Shown in pieces: positions 25,056-32,329 of a DNA stretch of 64,000 nt. Every line of letters starts with the position of its first letter. Within the stretch, counting starts at the first letter, position 1. The notes under the pieces are model-generated. The model did no database searches and was not told where the DNA came from. It saw only the letters and a program-made list of their open reading frames with translations. This stretch comes from Variovorax sp. J22G73 (GTDB lineage Bacteria; Pseudomonadota; Gammaproteobacteria; Burkholderiales; Burkholderiaceae_C): contig NZ_JASZYK010000007.1 in the NCBI RefSeq assembly GCF_030317035.1, positions 62,001 through 126,000 on the forward strand. Direction: 5' to 3'. Made by a program: the position numbers and the translations under genes.

Positions 25056-26366
25056 TCAGGAGCGTGACTGCGGCGCCACCACCGTGACCCGCGCCGTCAT
25101 GTACGGGTGCACCGAGCAGGCGTACTCGTACACGCCCGGCTTGTCGAAGCTGCGCGCGAAGGCCTTGCCCGGCAGCAGCAGGTCGATGCCGCCGGTGCCG
25201 TTCTTGAAGACCACGCCGTGCGGCGAGCCGTCGTCGTTCTGCCAGGTGAGCGTCTGGCCGACCTCGACGGTGACCTGCGCGGGCTCGAAGGCGAAGTTGC
25301 GAATGGCCACGTGGGCGGAGCCGGCGGCATGCGCAGCATGCGCGGCTTGCGTGCCTTGCACGGCTTGCACAGCCTTCGCGCCCTGCGAAGCGGCCACGCG
25401 CTGCACCGCGATCTTGCGCGGCGCGTTGCCGACCGCCACCGTGTGCATCGGCCCGCCCGCCAGATCGACCACGCTCACGTCGTTGGAGCCCTCGTTGCTC
25501 ACCCACAGCTTCCTGCCGTCGGCCGACAGGTCGAGCCAGTGCGGCTGCTTGCCCACGCCGATGCTGCGCACCGACGCGCGCGCCACAGGGTCGAACAGCA
25601 TCACCTCGCCCGGCCCCTGCACCACCACCACGCCGCTCGCCATGCCGGCGAAGTGCTGCGCGATGTGCGGCGACACGCCGGTGGACACCGGCGCGCCCCA
25701 CTGGTTGGTGGCCGCGTCCAGCACCTGCACCGCGGGCACGCCGGCCAGCGTGAGGTACAGCGACTTGCCGTCGGCGTCGAACTCCAGGTCGCGCGGCGGC
25801 TTGTCCAGCGGAATCTGCGTGACCACGGCGCGGGTGGCCATGTCGATGACGACCAGCGCGAAGTGGCCGGGCTCCTGCGAGGCCACGTAGGCCTGCCGCC
25901 CGTCAGGCCGGATGGCGATGGTGTGCGGCTTGGGCACCGCCACGCTGGCGCTCACGCCGTGCGCCACGGTGTCGACGAAGGCCACGCGGTCGTCGCCGTT
26001 GACGGCCACCAGCAGCCACTTGCCGTCCGCCGTCATGGCCAGGCCCTGCGGGCCCTTGCCCACGTCGATGCTGCGGGTGACGCTGTCGGTGGCGGTGTCG
26101 ATCTCGCTCACGGCAGACGCGCTGGAGCCGCTGACGAACGCGCTGCGCCCGCCGGGCGCCAGCACGATGCCGTCGGGCCCCGCCGCCACGGGCACGGTGG
26201 CGACGACGCGCTCGGCGGCGGTGTCGATCACGCTGACGGTGTTGTCCTTGAAGTTGCCGACGTAGGCCTTGGGGCCGGCCGCCAGCGCGGGGGCGGCCGA
26301 AGCGGCCAATGCCGAGAGCACGACCAGTGTTCGGGCGAAGCGGGACATTGCGGGGTGGGCGAGCAT
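25056..26366 (-). CDS. Secreted YVTN beta-propeller protein with C-terminal cupredoxin domain
   Basis: 436 residues. Sec signal peptide 1-29 (VLSALAASAAPALAA). Residues 30-325 hold repeated propeller blades (KAYVGNFKDNTVSVIDTAAE, SVTRSIDVGKGPQGLAMTAD, KLWVSNEGSNDVSVVDLAGG). A linker of short Ala/Gln/His repeats (AVQAVQGTQAAHAAHAAG) leads to a plastocyanin-like domain with all four type-1 copper ligands: His383, Cys417, His420 and Met423 (YEYACSVHPYMTARV). A periplasmic electron carrier or copper protein on a binding propeller is likely. The ATG has AGGAGG 8 nt upstream. It is divergent from an ECF sigma gene and carries a matching promoter. Confidence 0.9.
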   Translation of the reverse strand: MLAHPAMSRFARTLVVLSALAASAAPALAAGPKAYVGNFKDNTVSVIDTAAERVVATVPVAAGPDGIVLAPGGRSAFVSGSSASAVSEIDTATDSVTRSIDVGKGPQGLAMTADGKWLLVAVNGDDRVAFVDTVAHGVSASVAVPKPHTIAIRPDGRQAYVASQEPGHFALVVIDMATRAVVTQIPLDKPPRDLEFDADGKSLYLTLAGVPAVQVLDAATNQWGAPVSTGVSPHIAQHFAGMASGVVVVQGPGEVMLFDPVARASVRSIGVGKQPHWLDLSADGRKLWVSNEGSNDVSVVDLAGGPMHTVAVGNAPRKIAVQRVAASQGAKAVQAVQGTQAAHAAHAAGSAHVAIRNFAFEPAQVTVEVGQTLTWQNDDGSPHGVVFKNGTGGIDLLLPGKAFARSFDKPGVYEYACSVHPYMTARVTVVAPQSRS

Positions 26367-26422
26367 GGTGAAAAACCTCCTGTTGAAAAGGGCGGGAGCA
26401 CGCAGAATCCGAAAATTCCGTA

Positions 26423-26448
26423 CAGGGCATGACGCATGACATGCCCTG
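26423..26448. promoter_or_regulatory. Inverted repeat over the leftward ECF promoter
   Basis: CAGGGCATG (26423-26431) and CATGCCCTG (26440-26448) are perfect 9-bp inverted arms around 8 nt. The pair covers the spacer and -10 CGTC of the leftward promoter, so a dimeric factor bound here would block it. Confidence 0.6.
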
Positions 26449-26456
26449 CTTATTCC
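26431..26456 (-). promoter_or_regulatory. ECF-type promoter for the beta-propeller/cupredoxin gene
   Basis: Read on the minus strand: GGAAT (26456-26452), 17 nt, CGTC (26434-26431). The AAC/AAT-type -35 plus CGTC -10 is the usual ECF sigma pattern. It predicts a leader of about 60 nt before ATG 26366. The same element, with the same 17-nt spacer, precedes the ECF sigma gene in the other direction. Confidence 0.7.
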
Positions 26457-26461
26457 GTGCA

Positions 26462-26487
26462 GCGCGAAGAAAAAATTTCCTTCGCGC
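26462..26487. promoter_or_regulatory. Inverted repeat centred between two divergent ECF promoters
   Basis: GCGCGAAG (26462-26469) and CTTCGCGC (26480-26487) are perfect 8-bp arms around an A/T-rich 10-nt centre. It fills exactly the gap between the two -35 boxes, placing it to serve both promoters. Confidence 0.6.
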
Positions 26488-26488
26488 G

Positions 26489-26514
26489 GGAATAAACCGC
26501 CGGCCCGCTCCGTC
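26489..26514 (+). promoter_or_regulatory. ECF-type promoter for the sigma/anti-sigma operon
   Basis: GGAATAAA with core GGAAT at 26489-26493, 17 nt, then CGTC at 26511-26514. Transcription would start about 10 nt upstream of the sigma gene ribosome site (AAGGAG, 26525-26530), giving a short leader. It implies autoregulation. Confidence 0.72.
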
Positions 26515-26533
26515 ATGCAGGAAGAAGGAGCCC

Positions 26534-27166
26534 TTGAGCCTGTTGACCACCGACCGCACACGCCAGTTCGAAGCCGCCGCGCTGCCGCACCTGGACGCGG
26601 CCTGGAACCTTGCGCGCTGGCTGCTGCGCGACGACCAGCTCGCCGAAGACGCGGTGCAGGAGGCGTACCTGCGCGCCTTTCGCTTCTTCGACGGGCTGCG
26701 CGGAGAAAGCGCGCGGCCGTGGCTGCTGGGCATCGTGCGCAACGCCTGCTTCGACTGGATGCGGCAGAACCGCCAGCTGGCCGACCAGGTCGAATTCGAC
26801 GAGCTGCGCGACAGCGAAACGGCCATGGAAAGCGCAGGCACAGGCTCGGCTGTACCGGCCGCCGGCGGCGACCCGGCGCGGCAATGGGAACTGCGCGCGC
26901 AGGGCGAGCGCATCAACGCCGCCATCGACGCGCTGCCGCCGGTGTACCGCGAGGTGGTGGTGCTGCGCGAGCTGGAAGAGATGCGCTACGAAGACATCGC
27001 GCGCATCGCGGGCGTGCCGCTGGGCACGGTGATGTCGCGGCTGTCGCGCGCGCGGGCGCTGCTGCGTGAGAGCCTGCGCGACGACCGCCCGGGCGGCCAG
27101 GGCAATCGCGGCGACCACGGGGATCACAGGGATGAGGGAGGAAGGACGCACCATGGCAATGTCTGA
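26534..27166 (+). CDS. ECF RNA polymerase sigma factor
   Basis: About 210 residues. Sigma region 2 spans DAAWNLARWLLRDDQLAEDA to ARPWLLGIVRNACFDWMRQN, and region 4 is LPPVYREVVVLRELEEMRYE with EDIARIAGVPLGTVMSRLSR as the DNA-binding helix-turn-helix. No C-terminal extension is present. AAGGAG precedes a cluster of possible starts (TTG 26534, CTG 26540, TTG 26543), so the exact first codon is uncertain. The gene overlaps the anti-sigma gene by 14 nt. The promoter at 26489-26514 fits ECF recognition, so it probably drives its own operon and the divergent cupredoxin gene. The inducing stress is not known. Confidence 0.9.
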   Translation: MSLLTTDRTRQFEAAALPHLDAAWNLARWLLRDDQLAEDAVQEAYLRAFRFFDGLRGESARPWLLGIVRNACFDWMRQNRQLADQVEFDELRDSETAMESAGTGSAVPAAGGDPARQWELRAQGERINAAIDALPPVYREVVVLRELEEMRYEDIARIAGVPLGTVMSRLSRARALLRESLRDDRPGGQGNRGDHGDHRDEGGRTHHGNV

Positions 27167-27911
27167 CGACGAACTGGGCATGCTGATACGCCGGCAGGCC
27201 GCGCGGCATGCGCCGCCGGGCGGGCTGGCGCAGCGCATCGGGCGGGCCGTGCGGGCGGAGGCGGGGGCCATGCCTGCGGCACCGGTGCCGTTGCCTGCGC
27301 CTGTGCGCGTGCCGGTTGCTTCGCCTGCGCCTGCGTCTGCCGCGAGCGTTTTGCCAAAGCGTCGCGGCTGGTGGCACGGACTGGCCTGGTTCGGCACGGG
27401 CGCGGCCACGGCCTGGGGGCTGGCGCTGGTGCTGCTCGCGGGGCCTGTGTCGCCGCTGGCGCCCTCTTCCGACGCGCTCGCCGAGGCCGTCACCGGCAAC
27501 CACGTGCGCTCGCTGATGGCCGCGCACCTGGCCGATGTGGCCTCCACCGACCAGCACACGGTCAAGCCGTGGTTCGCCGGCAAGCTGGACTTTTCACCGC
27601 CCGTGGTCGACCTGGCCGACGAAGGTTTTCCGCTCGCCGGTGGCCGGCTGGACTACCTCGACGGGCGCACCGTGGCGGCGCTGGTGTACCGCGCGGGGCC
27701 GCACGTGATCAACCTGTTCGTGTGGCCCGCGGCCGAGGCCAAGGGTACGGGCAAGGCGATGCCGCCGGTGTTCTCCACGCGCCAGGGCTACCAGCTGGCG
27801 CACTGGACGCAGGGCGGCATGCAGGCGTGGGCCGTGTCGGACCTGAACGCGGCGGAGCTGCGCAACTTTGCGGCGCTGCTGCACGCGCGCACCGCGCCGC
27901 GCGCGCCCTGA
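27153..27911 (+). CDS. Anti-sigma factor, single-pass membrane protein
   Basis: 252 residues. A cytosolic N-terminal part of about 65 residues starts MAMSDDELGMLIRRQAARHA and is followed by a Pro/Ala-rich linker. One transmembrane helix lies at about 75-98 (FGTGAATAWGLALVLLAGPV), then a periplasmic domain of about 150 residues (TVKPWFAGKLDFSPPVVDLA, PHVINLFVWPAAE, GMQAWAVSDLNAAELRNFAA). No zinc-binding HxxxCxxC motif is seen. ATG 27153 has GAGGAAGGA 8 nt before it and overlaps the sigma gene end, typical of a sigma/anti-sigma pair. It should hold the sigma factor until a periplasmic signal arrives. Confidence 0.88.
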   Translation: MAMSDDELGMLIRRQAARHAPPGGLAQRIGRAVRAEAGAMPAAPVPLPAPVRVPVASPAPASAASVLPKRRGWWHGLAWFGTGAATAWGLALVLLAGPVSPLAPSSDALAEAVTGNHVRSLMAAHLADVASTDQHTVKPWFAGKLDFSPPVVDLADEGFPLAGGRLDYLDGRTVAALVYRAGPHVINLFVWPAAEAKGTGKAMPPVFSTRQGYQLAHWTQGGMQAWAVSDLNAAELRNFAALLHARTAPRAP

Positions 27912-27934
27912 TCCTTGCATCCTTGCATCCTTGC
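27911..27934. repeat. Three 8-bp tandem units at the anti-sigma stop codon
   Basis: ATCCTTGC three times, starting on the last base of the TGA stop. Non-coding, between convergent genes. Confidence 0.7.
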
Positions 27935-27983
27935 GAATGCCGAAGCGCTTCTGCAGGCGATCGGCAGGTGTTCAGCCGATGTT

Positions 27984-29234
27984 TCAGCAGGCTGCCGCGG
28001 CCGGCTGCCGCGCCGTGGCGCGCGCGCTGGCCACGGCCCAGCCGAACACGCCGATGCCGGCCAGCGCCAGCAAGGCGCCGACCCAGCCGGTCGAAGTCCA
28101 GCCCAGGCCCGCGGCAATGGCCACGCCGCCGAGCCAGGCGCCCAGCGCGTTGGCCATGTTGAAGGCCGAGTGGTTGAGCGCGGCGGCCAGCGTCTGCGCG
28201 TCGCCGGCCACGTCCATCAGGCGGATCTGCAGCGCCGGGCCGATCGCCACCGTGGTGCCGATGAGGAACACGTTGAACGCCGCCGTGTACACGTTGTGCG
28301 CCGCGAAGGTGAACAGCGCGAGCACCACGGCCGCGTACACCAGCAGGCCGCCGATGGTGCGCATGAGCGACTTGTCGGCCAGGCGCGAGCCCACCAGGTT
28401 GCCCATGACCATGCCCAGGCCGAACAGCGCCAGCACCAGGGGCACGCCCCCCAGCGGCATGCCGGCCACCTCGATCAGCGTGGGCTTGATGTAGCTGAAC
28501 ACCGAGAACATGCCGCCGAAGCCGATGGCGCCGATGCCCAGCGTGAACCACACCTGCTTGCGCTTGAGCGCGCCCAGCTCGCGCCACGGGCTGGCGCCGG
28601 CCGGCGGCGCCAGGTCGGGAATGTCGCGGCGCAGCAGCACGATGGCCACCAGCGCGATGACGCCCACGAACACGAAGGCCGCGCGCCAGCCGAAGAGCTG
28701 GCCCAGCCACGCCGCGATGGGCACGCCCACCAGCGTGGCGCCGGTGAGCCCCAGCATGACGAGCCCCACGGCCCGCGCCCGTTTGCCCGGTGGCGCGAGC
28801 GCCGCGGCCACCAGCGCGGCCACGCCGAAATAGGTGCCGTGCGGCAGGCCGGTGGCAAAGCGCAGCAGGTTGAGCAGCAGGTAGGTGGGCGCCGCGGCGC
28901 TGGCGAAGTTGCCGGCCGCGAACACGGCCATGAGCGCGATCAGCAGCGCACGCCGGCGCCAGCCCGCGGCCAGCACCGCGAGCACCGGCGCGCCGATGAC
29001 CACGCCCAGCGCATAGGCACTGATGACGTGGCCGGCCTCTGGAATGCTCACGCCGATGTCTTTCGCCACCTCGGGCAGCAGGCCCATGATGACGAACTCG
29101 CCGGTGCCGATGGCAAAGCCGCCGACGCCGAGCGCGAGCACCGCGCGCAGGAAATTGACGGGTGCTGCAGACGAAGAAGAAGAAACGGAAATGTCGGTGT
29201 CCGCGCTGTCCAGCGCGGGTGGGGAGGCGTTCAA
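27984..29234 (-). CDS. MFS transporter, AraJ/YdhP-like exporter
   Basis: 416 residues, 12-helix permease of the DHA1 group (sugar or drug efflux). Typical start NFLRAVLALGVGGFAIGTGE with FVIMGLLPEVAKDIGVS, loop 2-3 GAPVLAVLAAGWRRRALLIA, and the helix 5 motif LGLTGATLVGVPIAAWLGQL. The first 25 residues are a disordered Ser/Asp/Ala tail. The start is TTG 29234, with AGGAG about 8 nt upstream. It lies 147 bp after urtE and has its own candidate operator at 29283-29300. Substrate unknown. Confidence 0.88.
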   Translation of the reverse strand: MNASPPALDSADTDISVSSSSSAAPVNFLRAVLALGVGGFAIGTGEFVIMGLLPEVAKDIGVSIPEAGHVISAYALGVVIGAPVLAVLAAGWRRRALLIALMAVFAAGNFASAAAPTYLLLNLLRFATGLPHGTYFGVAALVAAALAPPGKRARAVGLVMLGLTGATLVGVPIAAWLGQLFGWRAAFVFVGVIALVAIVLLRRDIPDLAPPAGASPWRELGALKRKQVWFTLGIGAIGFGGMFSVFSYIKPTLIEVAGMPLGGVPLVLALFGLGMVMGNLVGSRLADKSLMRTIGGLLVYAAVVLALFTFAAHNVYTAAFNVFLIGTTVAIGPALQIRLMDVAGDAQTLAAALNHSAFNMANALGAWLGGVAIAAGLGWTSTGWVGALLALAGIGVFGWAVASARATARQPAAAAC

Positions 29235-29282
29235 GGCCAGGCTCCTGGGAAGGTGCCCGGCGGCCGCGGGCAGAACCCGGAT

Positions 29283-29300
29283 TTTAGGGTAAACCCTGAA
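29283..29300. promoter_or_regulatory. Inverted repeat in the MFS promoter region
   Basis: AGGGT-AA-ACCCT at 29286-29297, extended on each side by two further pairs and one wobble pair. It is about 50 bp upstream of the MFS start. A possible repressor site; no linked regulator gene. Confidence 0.35.
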
Positions 29301-29381
29301 TTTATGCCGATACGGAATTGCCGAGGCCCTGGTACCGGCACCGGCATCGGTTTGCCAGCGCGCGGTCGGCCCCGCTGAAGC

Positions 29382-30074
29382 TCAGATCGCCACCAGCTGG
29401 CGCACGCCCTGCGCTTCCATGTCCTTGCCGAGGCCGCGCGCAATCACTTCGCCGCGCTCCATCACCAGGTAGTCGTCGGCCAGCTCCTGGGCAAAGTCGT
29501 AGTACTGCTCGCACAGCACGATGGCCATATCGCCGCGGTCGGCCAGCATGCGAATGACGCGGCCGATGTCCTTGATGATGCTCGGCTGGATGCCTTCGGT
29601 CGGCTCGTCCAGGATCAGCAGGCGCGGCTTGGGCGCCAGCGCGCGCGCGATGGCGAGCTGCTGCTGCTGCCCGCCCGAGAGGTCGCCGCCGCGGCGGTTG
29701 ATCATCTGCTTGAGCACGGGGAACAGCTCGTACAGCTCGGCCGGAATCGGCGTGCTGCCGCTCTTGTAGGCCAGGCCCATGCGCAGGTTTTCTTCGACGG
29801 TGAGCCTGGCGAAGATTTCACGGCCCTGCGGGACGAAGCCGATGCCGGCCCTGGCGCGGTCGTAGGGGGTCGACTTCTGGATCGGCTTGCCTTCCAGCTC
29901 GATGCTGCCGCTCTTGATGGGCACCAGGCCCATGAGCGACTTCAGCAGCGTGGTCTTGCCGACGCCGTTGCGGCCGAGCAGCACGGTCACCTTGCCGAGC
30001 TTCGCCTCGAAGCTCACGTCCCTGAGGATGTGGGAACCGCCGTAGTACTGGTGGATGTTCTTGACTGTCAGCAT
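29382..30074 (-). CDS. urtE: Urea ABC transporter ATP-binding subunit UrtE
   Basis: 230 residues. Walker A GRNGVGKTT at 34-42, Q-loop in IGFVPQGREIFARLTVEENL, signature DLSGGQQQQLAIARAL, Walker B LLILDEPTEGIQPSIIKDIG. The UrtE/LivF-like form and last place in a urtABCDE run identify it. Together with UrtD it powers urea import across the inner membrane. It is separated from urtD by 141 bp that contain a REP-like palindrome, unlike the overlapping junctions between urtB, urtC and urtD, which may lower its expression. Confidence 0.95.
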   Translation of the reverse strand: MLTVKNIHQYYGGSHILRDVSFEAKLGKVTVLLGRNGVGKTTLLKSLMGLVPIKSGSIELEGKPIQKSTPYDRARAGIGFVPQGREIFARLTVEENLRMGLAYKSGSTPIPAELYELFPVLKQMINRRGGDLSGGQQQQLAIARALAPKPRLLILDEPTEGIQPSIIKDIGRVIRMLADRGDMAIVLCEQYYDFAQELADDYLVMERGEVIARGLGKDMEAQGVRQLVAI

Positions 30075-30147
30075 GTTCGTGCGCCCTTCGTCTGGCGTTG
30101 TTGAAAGCGCCCGGTATCCGGCGCGGCCGTGGCGTGTGCGCCGTCGG

Positions 30148-30180
30148 CCCTCTCCCCTGCTCTCTCACGGAGGGAGAGGG
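30148..30180. repeat. REP-like palindrome between urtD and urtE
   Basis: CCCTCTCCC (30148-30156) and GGGAGAGGG (30172-30180), perfect 9-bp arms with a 15-nt loop, followed by AGCAAGG as in the copy at 34019-34046. Same family as the BIME between urtB and urtA. Confidence 0.7.
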
Positions 30181-30215
30181 AGCAAGGCAGGCGCCGCACC
30201 ACGACGCTGCCTTGG

Positions 30216-31094
30216 TCAGCGACCAAGGTACACCTCGATCACGCGTTCATCGGCCTGCACTTCGTCCAGCGTGCCTTGTGCCAGCACCGAGCCGTCGCAC
30301 AGCACGGTGACGATCTCGGAGATGGTGCGGATGAAGCTCATGTCGTGCTCCACCACCATCAGCGAATGCTTGCCCTTCAGCGTGAGGAACAGCTCCGCCG
30401 TGCGCGCCGTTTCCTCGTCGGTCATGCCGGCCACGGGCTCGTCGAGCAGCAGCAGCTTGGGGTCCTGCATCAGCAGCATGCCGATTTCCAGCCACTGCTT
30501 CTGGCCGTGGCTCAGGTTGCCCGCCAGGCGCGACACGCTGTCGGCCAGGTGGATGGTCTCCAGCACCTCGGCCAGCCGGTCGCTCTGCGCGGAGTCGAGC
30601 CTGAACAGCATCGACGCGCGCACGCCCTTGTTGGTCTTCAGCGCGAGCTCCAGGTTCTCGAACACCGTCAGGTGCTCGAACACGGTCGGCTTCTGGAACT
30701 TGCGGCCGATGCCCAGCTGCGCGATGTCGGCCTCGCGATGGCGCAGCAGGTCGATGGTGCTGCCGAAGAACACGGTGCCCGAGTCGGGCCGCGTCTTGCC
30801 GGTGATGATGTCCATCATGGTCGTCTTGCCCGCGCCGTTCGGCCCGATGATGCAGCGCAGCTCGCCCGGCGCGATGTCCAGCGACAGCTTGTTGATGGCC
30901 TTGAAGCCGTCGAAGCTCACGCTCACGTCTTCCAGGTACAGGATGCGCCCGTGCGTCACGTCGACCTCGCCCGGCGTCACGTGGCGGCCGAAGTCGGCGC
31001 TGCGGCCGCCCGACTCGGTCATGCTGCTCGCATACGGCAGGCCGTGCGCGCGCGCGTTGCGCTCGGCGCCGGCTTCCATCAGATCGGGCGTCAT
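30216..31094 (-). CDS. urtD: Urea ABC transporter ATP-binding subunit UrtD
   Basis: 292 residues. An N-terminal extension of about 50 residues precedes the ABC fold, as is common in UrtD. Walker A is GPNGAGKTTMMDIITGKTRP, signature NLSHGQKQWLEIGMLLMQDP, Walker B LLLLDEPVAGMTDEETARTA, H-loop VVEHDMSF. Its ATG (31094) overlaps the urtC stop as ATGA, showing translational coupling. It works with UrtE as the ATPase pair. Confidence 0.95.
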   Translation of the reverse strand: MTPDLMEAGAERNARAHGLPYASSMTESGGRSADFGRHVTPGEVDVTHGRILYLEDVSVSFDGFKAINKLSLDIAPGELRCIIGPNGAGKTTMMDIITGKTRPDSGTVFFGSTIDLLRHREADIAQLGIGRKFQKPTVFEHLTVFENLELALKTNKGVRASMLFRLDSAQSDRLAEVLETIHLADSVSRLAGNLSHGQKQWLEIGMLLMQDPKLLLLDEPVAGMTDEETARTAELFLTLKGKHSLMVVEHDMSFIRTISEIVTVLCDGSVLAQGTLDEVQADERVIEVYLGR

Positions 31095-32329
31095 GCGCGC
31101 GCTCCCTTCGGTTCGGCGGCCAGCGGCGCGTGCAGCGACTCCGGCGCCATGCCTTGCTCGGCGGCAATGGCACGCTGCGCGGCATCGCGGCCGTCGCTCA
31201 CCGCCGGCGCGTCGGCCGCCGGCCCTCTCTTCTCCCTCGACATCCACTTGCGCACCAACCCCACGATGCCGTTCGGCAGGAACAGCGTGACAGCAATGAA
31301 CAGGGCACCCAGGAAGTACAGCCAGTACTCCGGGTAGGCCACGGTGAGCCAGCTCTTGGCACCGTTGACGATGAAGGCGCCGATGATGGGGCCGATCAGC
31401 GTGGCACGCCCGCCCACGGCCGCCCAGATGGCGATCTCGATGGAGTTGGCCGCGCTCATTTCGCCCGGGTTGATGATGCCCACCTGCGGCACGTACAGCG
31501 CGCCGGCCACGCCGCACATGACGGCCGAGATGACCCAGATCGTGAGCTTGTACGGCAGCGGGTTGTAGCCCGAGAACATCACGCGCGTTTCGGCGTCGCG
31601 AATGGCCTGCAGCACGCGGCCGAACTTGCTGCCGATGAGCCACTTGGCGAACAGGAAGAAGCCCAGCAGCGTGATGCCCGTGAGCGCGAACAGCGTCATG
31701 CGCATCTCCTGCGTGGCGATCGGGATGTTCAGGATGCGCTTGAAGTCGGTGAAGCCGTTGTTGCCGCCGAAGCCCGTCTCGTTGCGAAAGAACAGCAGCA
31801 TGGCCGCGAAGGTCATGGCCTGCGTGATGATCGAGAAGTACACGCCCTTGATGCGCGAGCGGAACGCGAAGAAGCCGAACACGAAGGCGATGAGGCCCGG
31901 CACCGCCACGATCATCACCAGCGTCATGACGAAGCTGCCGCTGAAGGTCCAGTGCCAGGGCAGCTCCTTCCAGTCGAGGAACACCATGAAGTCGGGCAGG
32001 TCGCTCTTGTAGTTGCCGTCCCGCCCGATCTGCCGCATGAGGTACATGCCCATCATGTAGCCGCCCAGCGCGAAGAACAGCCCGTGGCCCAGCGACAGGA
32101 TGCCGGTGTAGCCCCAGATCAGGTCCATGGCCAGCGCGCAGATGGCGTAGCACATGATCTTGCCGACCAACGCCACCGCGTAGTCGCTCATGTGCAGCGG
32201 GCTGTCCACCGGCACCCACATGTTGAGCATGGGCGCCACCGCGCACACCACGATGAGCGCGACGAAGAAGGCCGTCCAGCCCTTGCCGCTCAGCAGCGGC
32301 CCCTTGGTTGGCAATGTGACCTTGCTCAT
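31091..32329 (-). CDS. urtC: Urea ABC transporter permease UrtC
   Basis: 412 residues, LivM-like permease with about 9-10 helices (MDLIWGYTGILSLGHGLFFA is the hallmark GYTGxxSLGH segment; EAA-like loop GRVLQAIRDAETRVMFSGYN). The C-terminal 50 residues are cytosolic and charged. ATG 32329 overlaps the urtB stop (ATGA). It pairs with UrtB to form the urea channel in the inner membrane. Confidence 0.95.
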   Translation of the reverse strand: MSKVTLPTKGPLLSGKGWTAFFVALIVVCAVAPMLNMWVPVDSPLHMSDYAVALVGKIMCYAICALAMDLIWGYTGILSLGHGLFFALGGYMMGMYLMRQIGRDGNYKSDLPDFMVFLDWKELPWHWTFSGSFVMTLVMIVAVPGLIAFVFGFFAFRSRIKGVYFSIITQAMTFAAMLLFFRNETGFGGNNGFTDFKRILNIPIATQEMRMTLFALTGITLLGFFLFAKWLIGSKFGRVLQAIRDAETRVMFSGYNPLPYKLTIWVISAVMCGVAGALYVPQVGIINPGEMSAANSIEIAIWAAVGGRATLIGPIIGAFIVNGAKSWLTVAYPEYWLYFLGALFIAVTLFLPNGIVGLVRKWMSREKRGPAADAPAVSDGRDAAQRAIAAEQGMAPESLHAPLAAEPKGARA

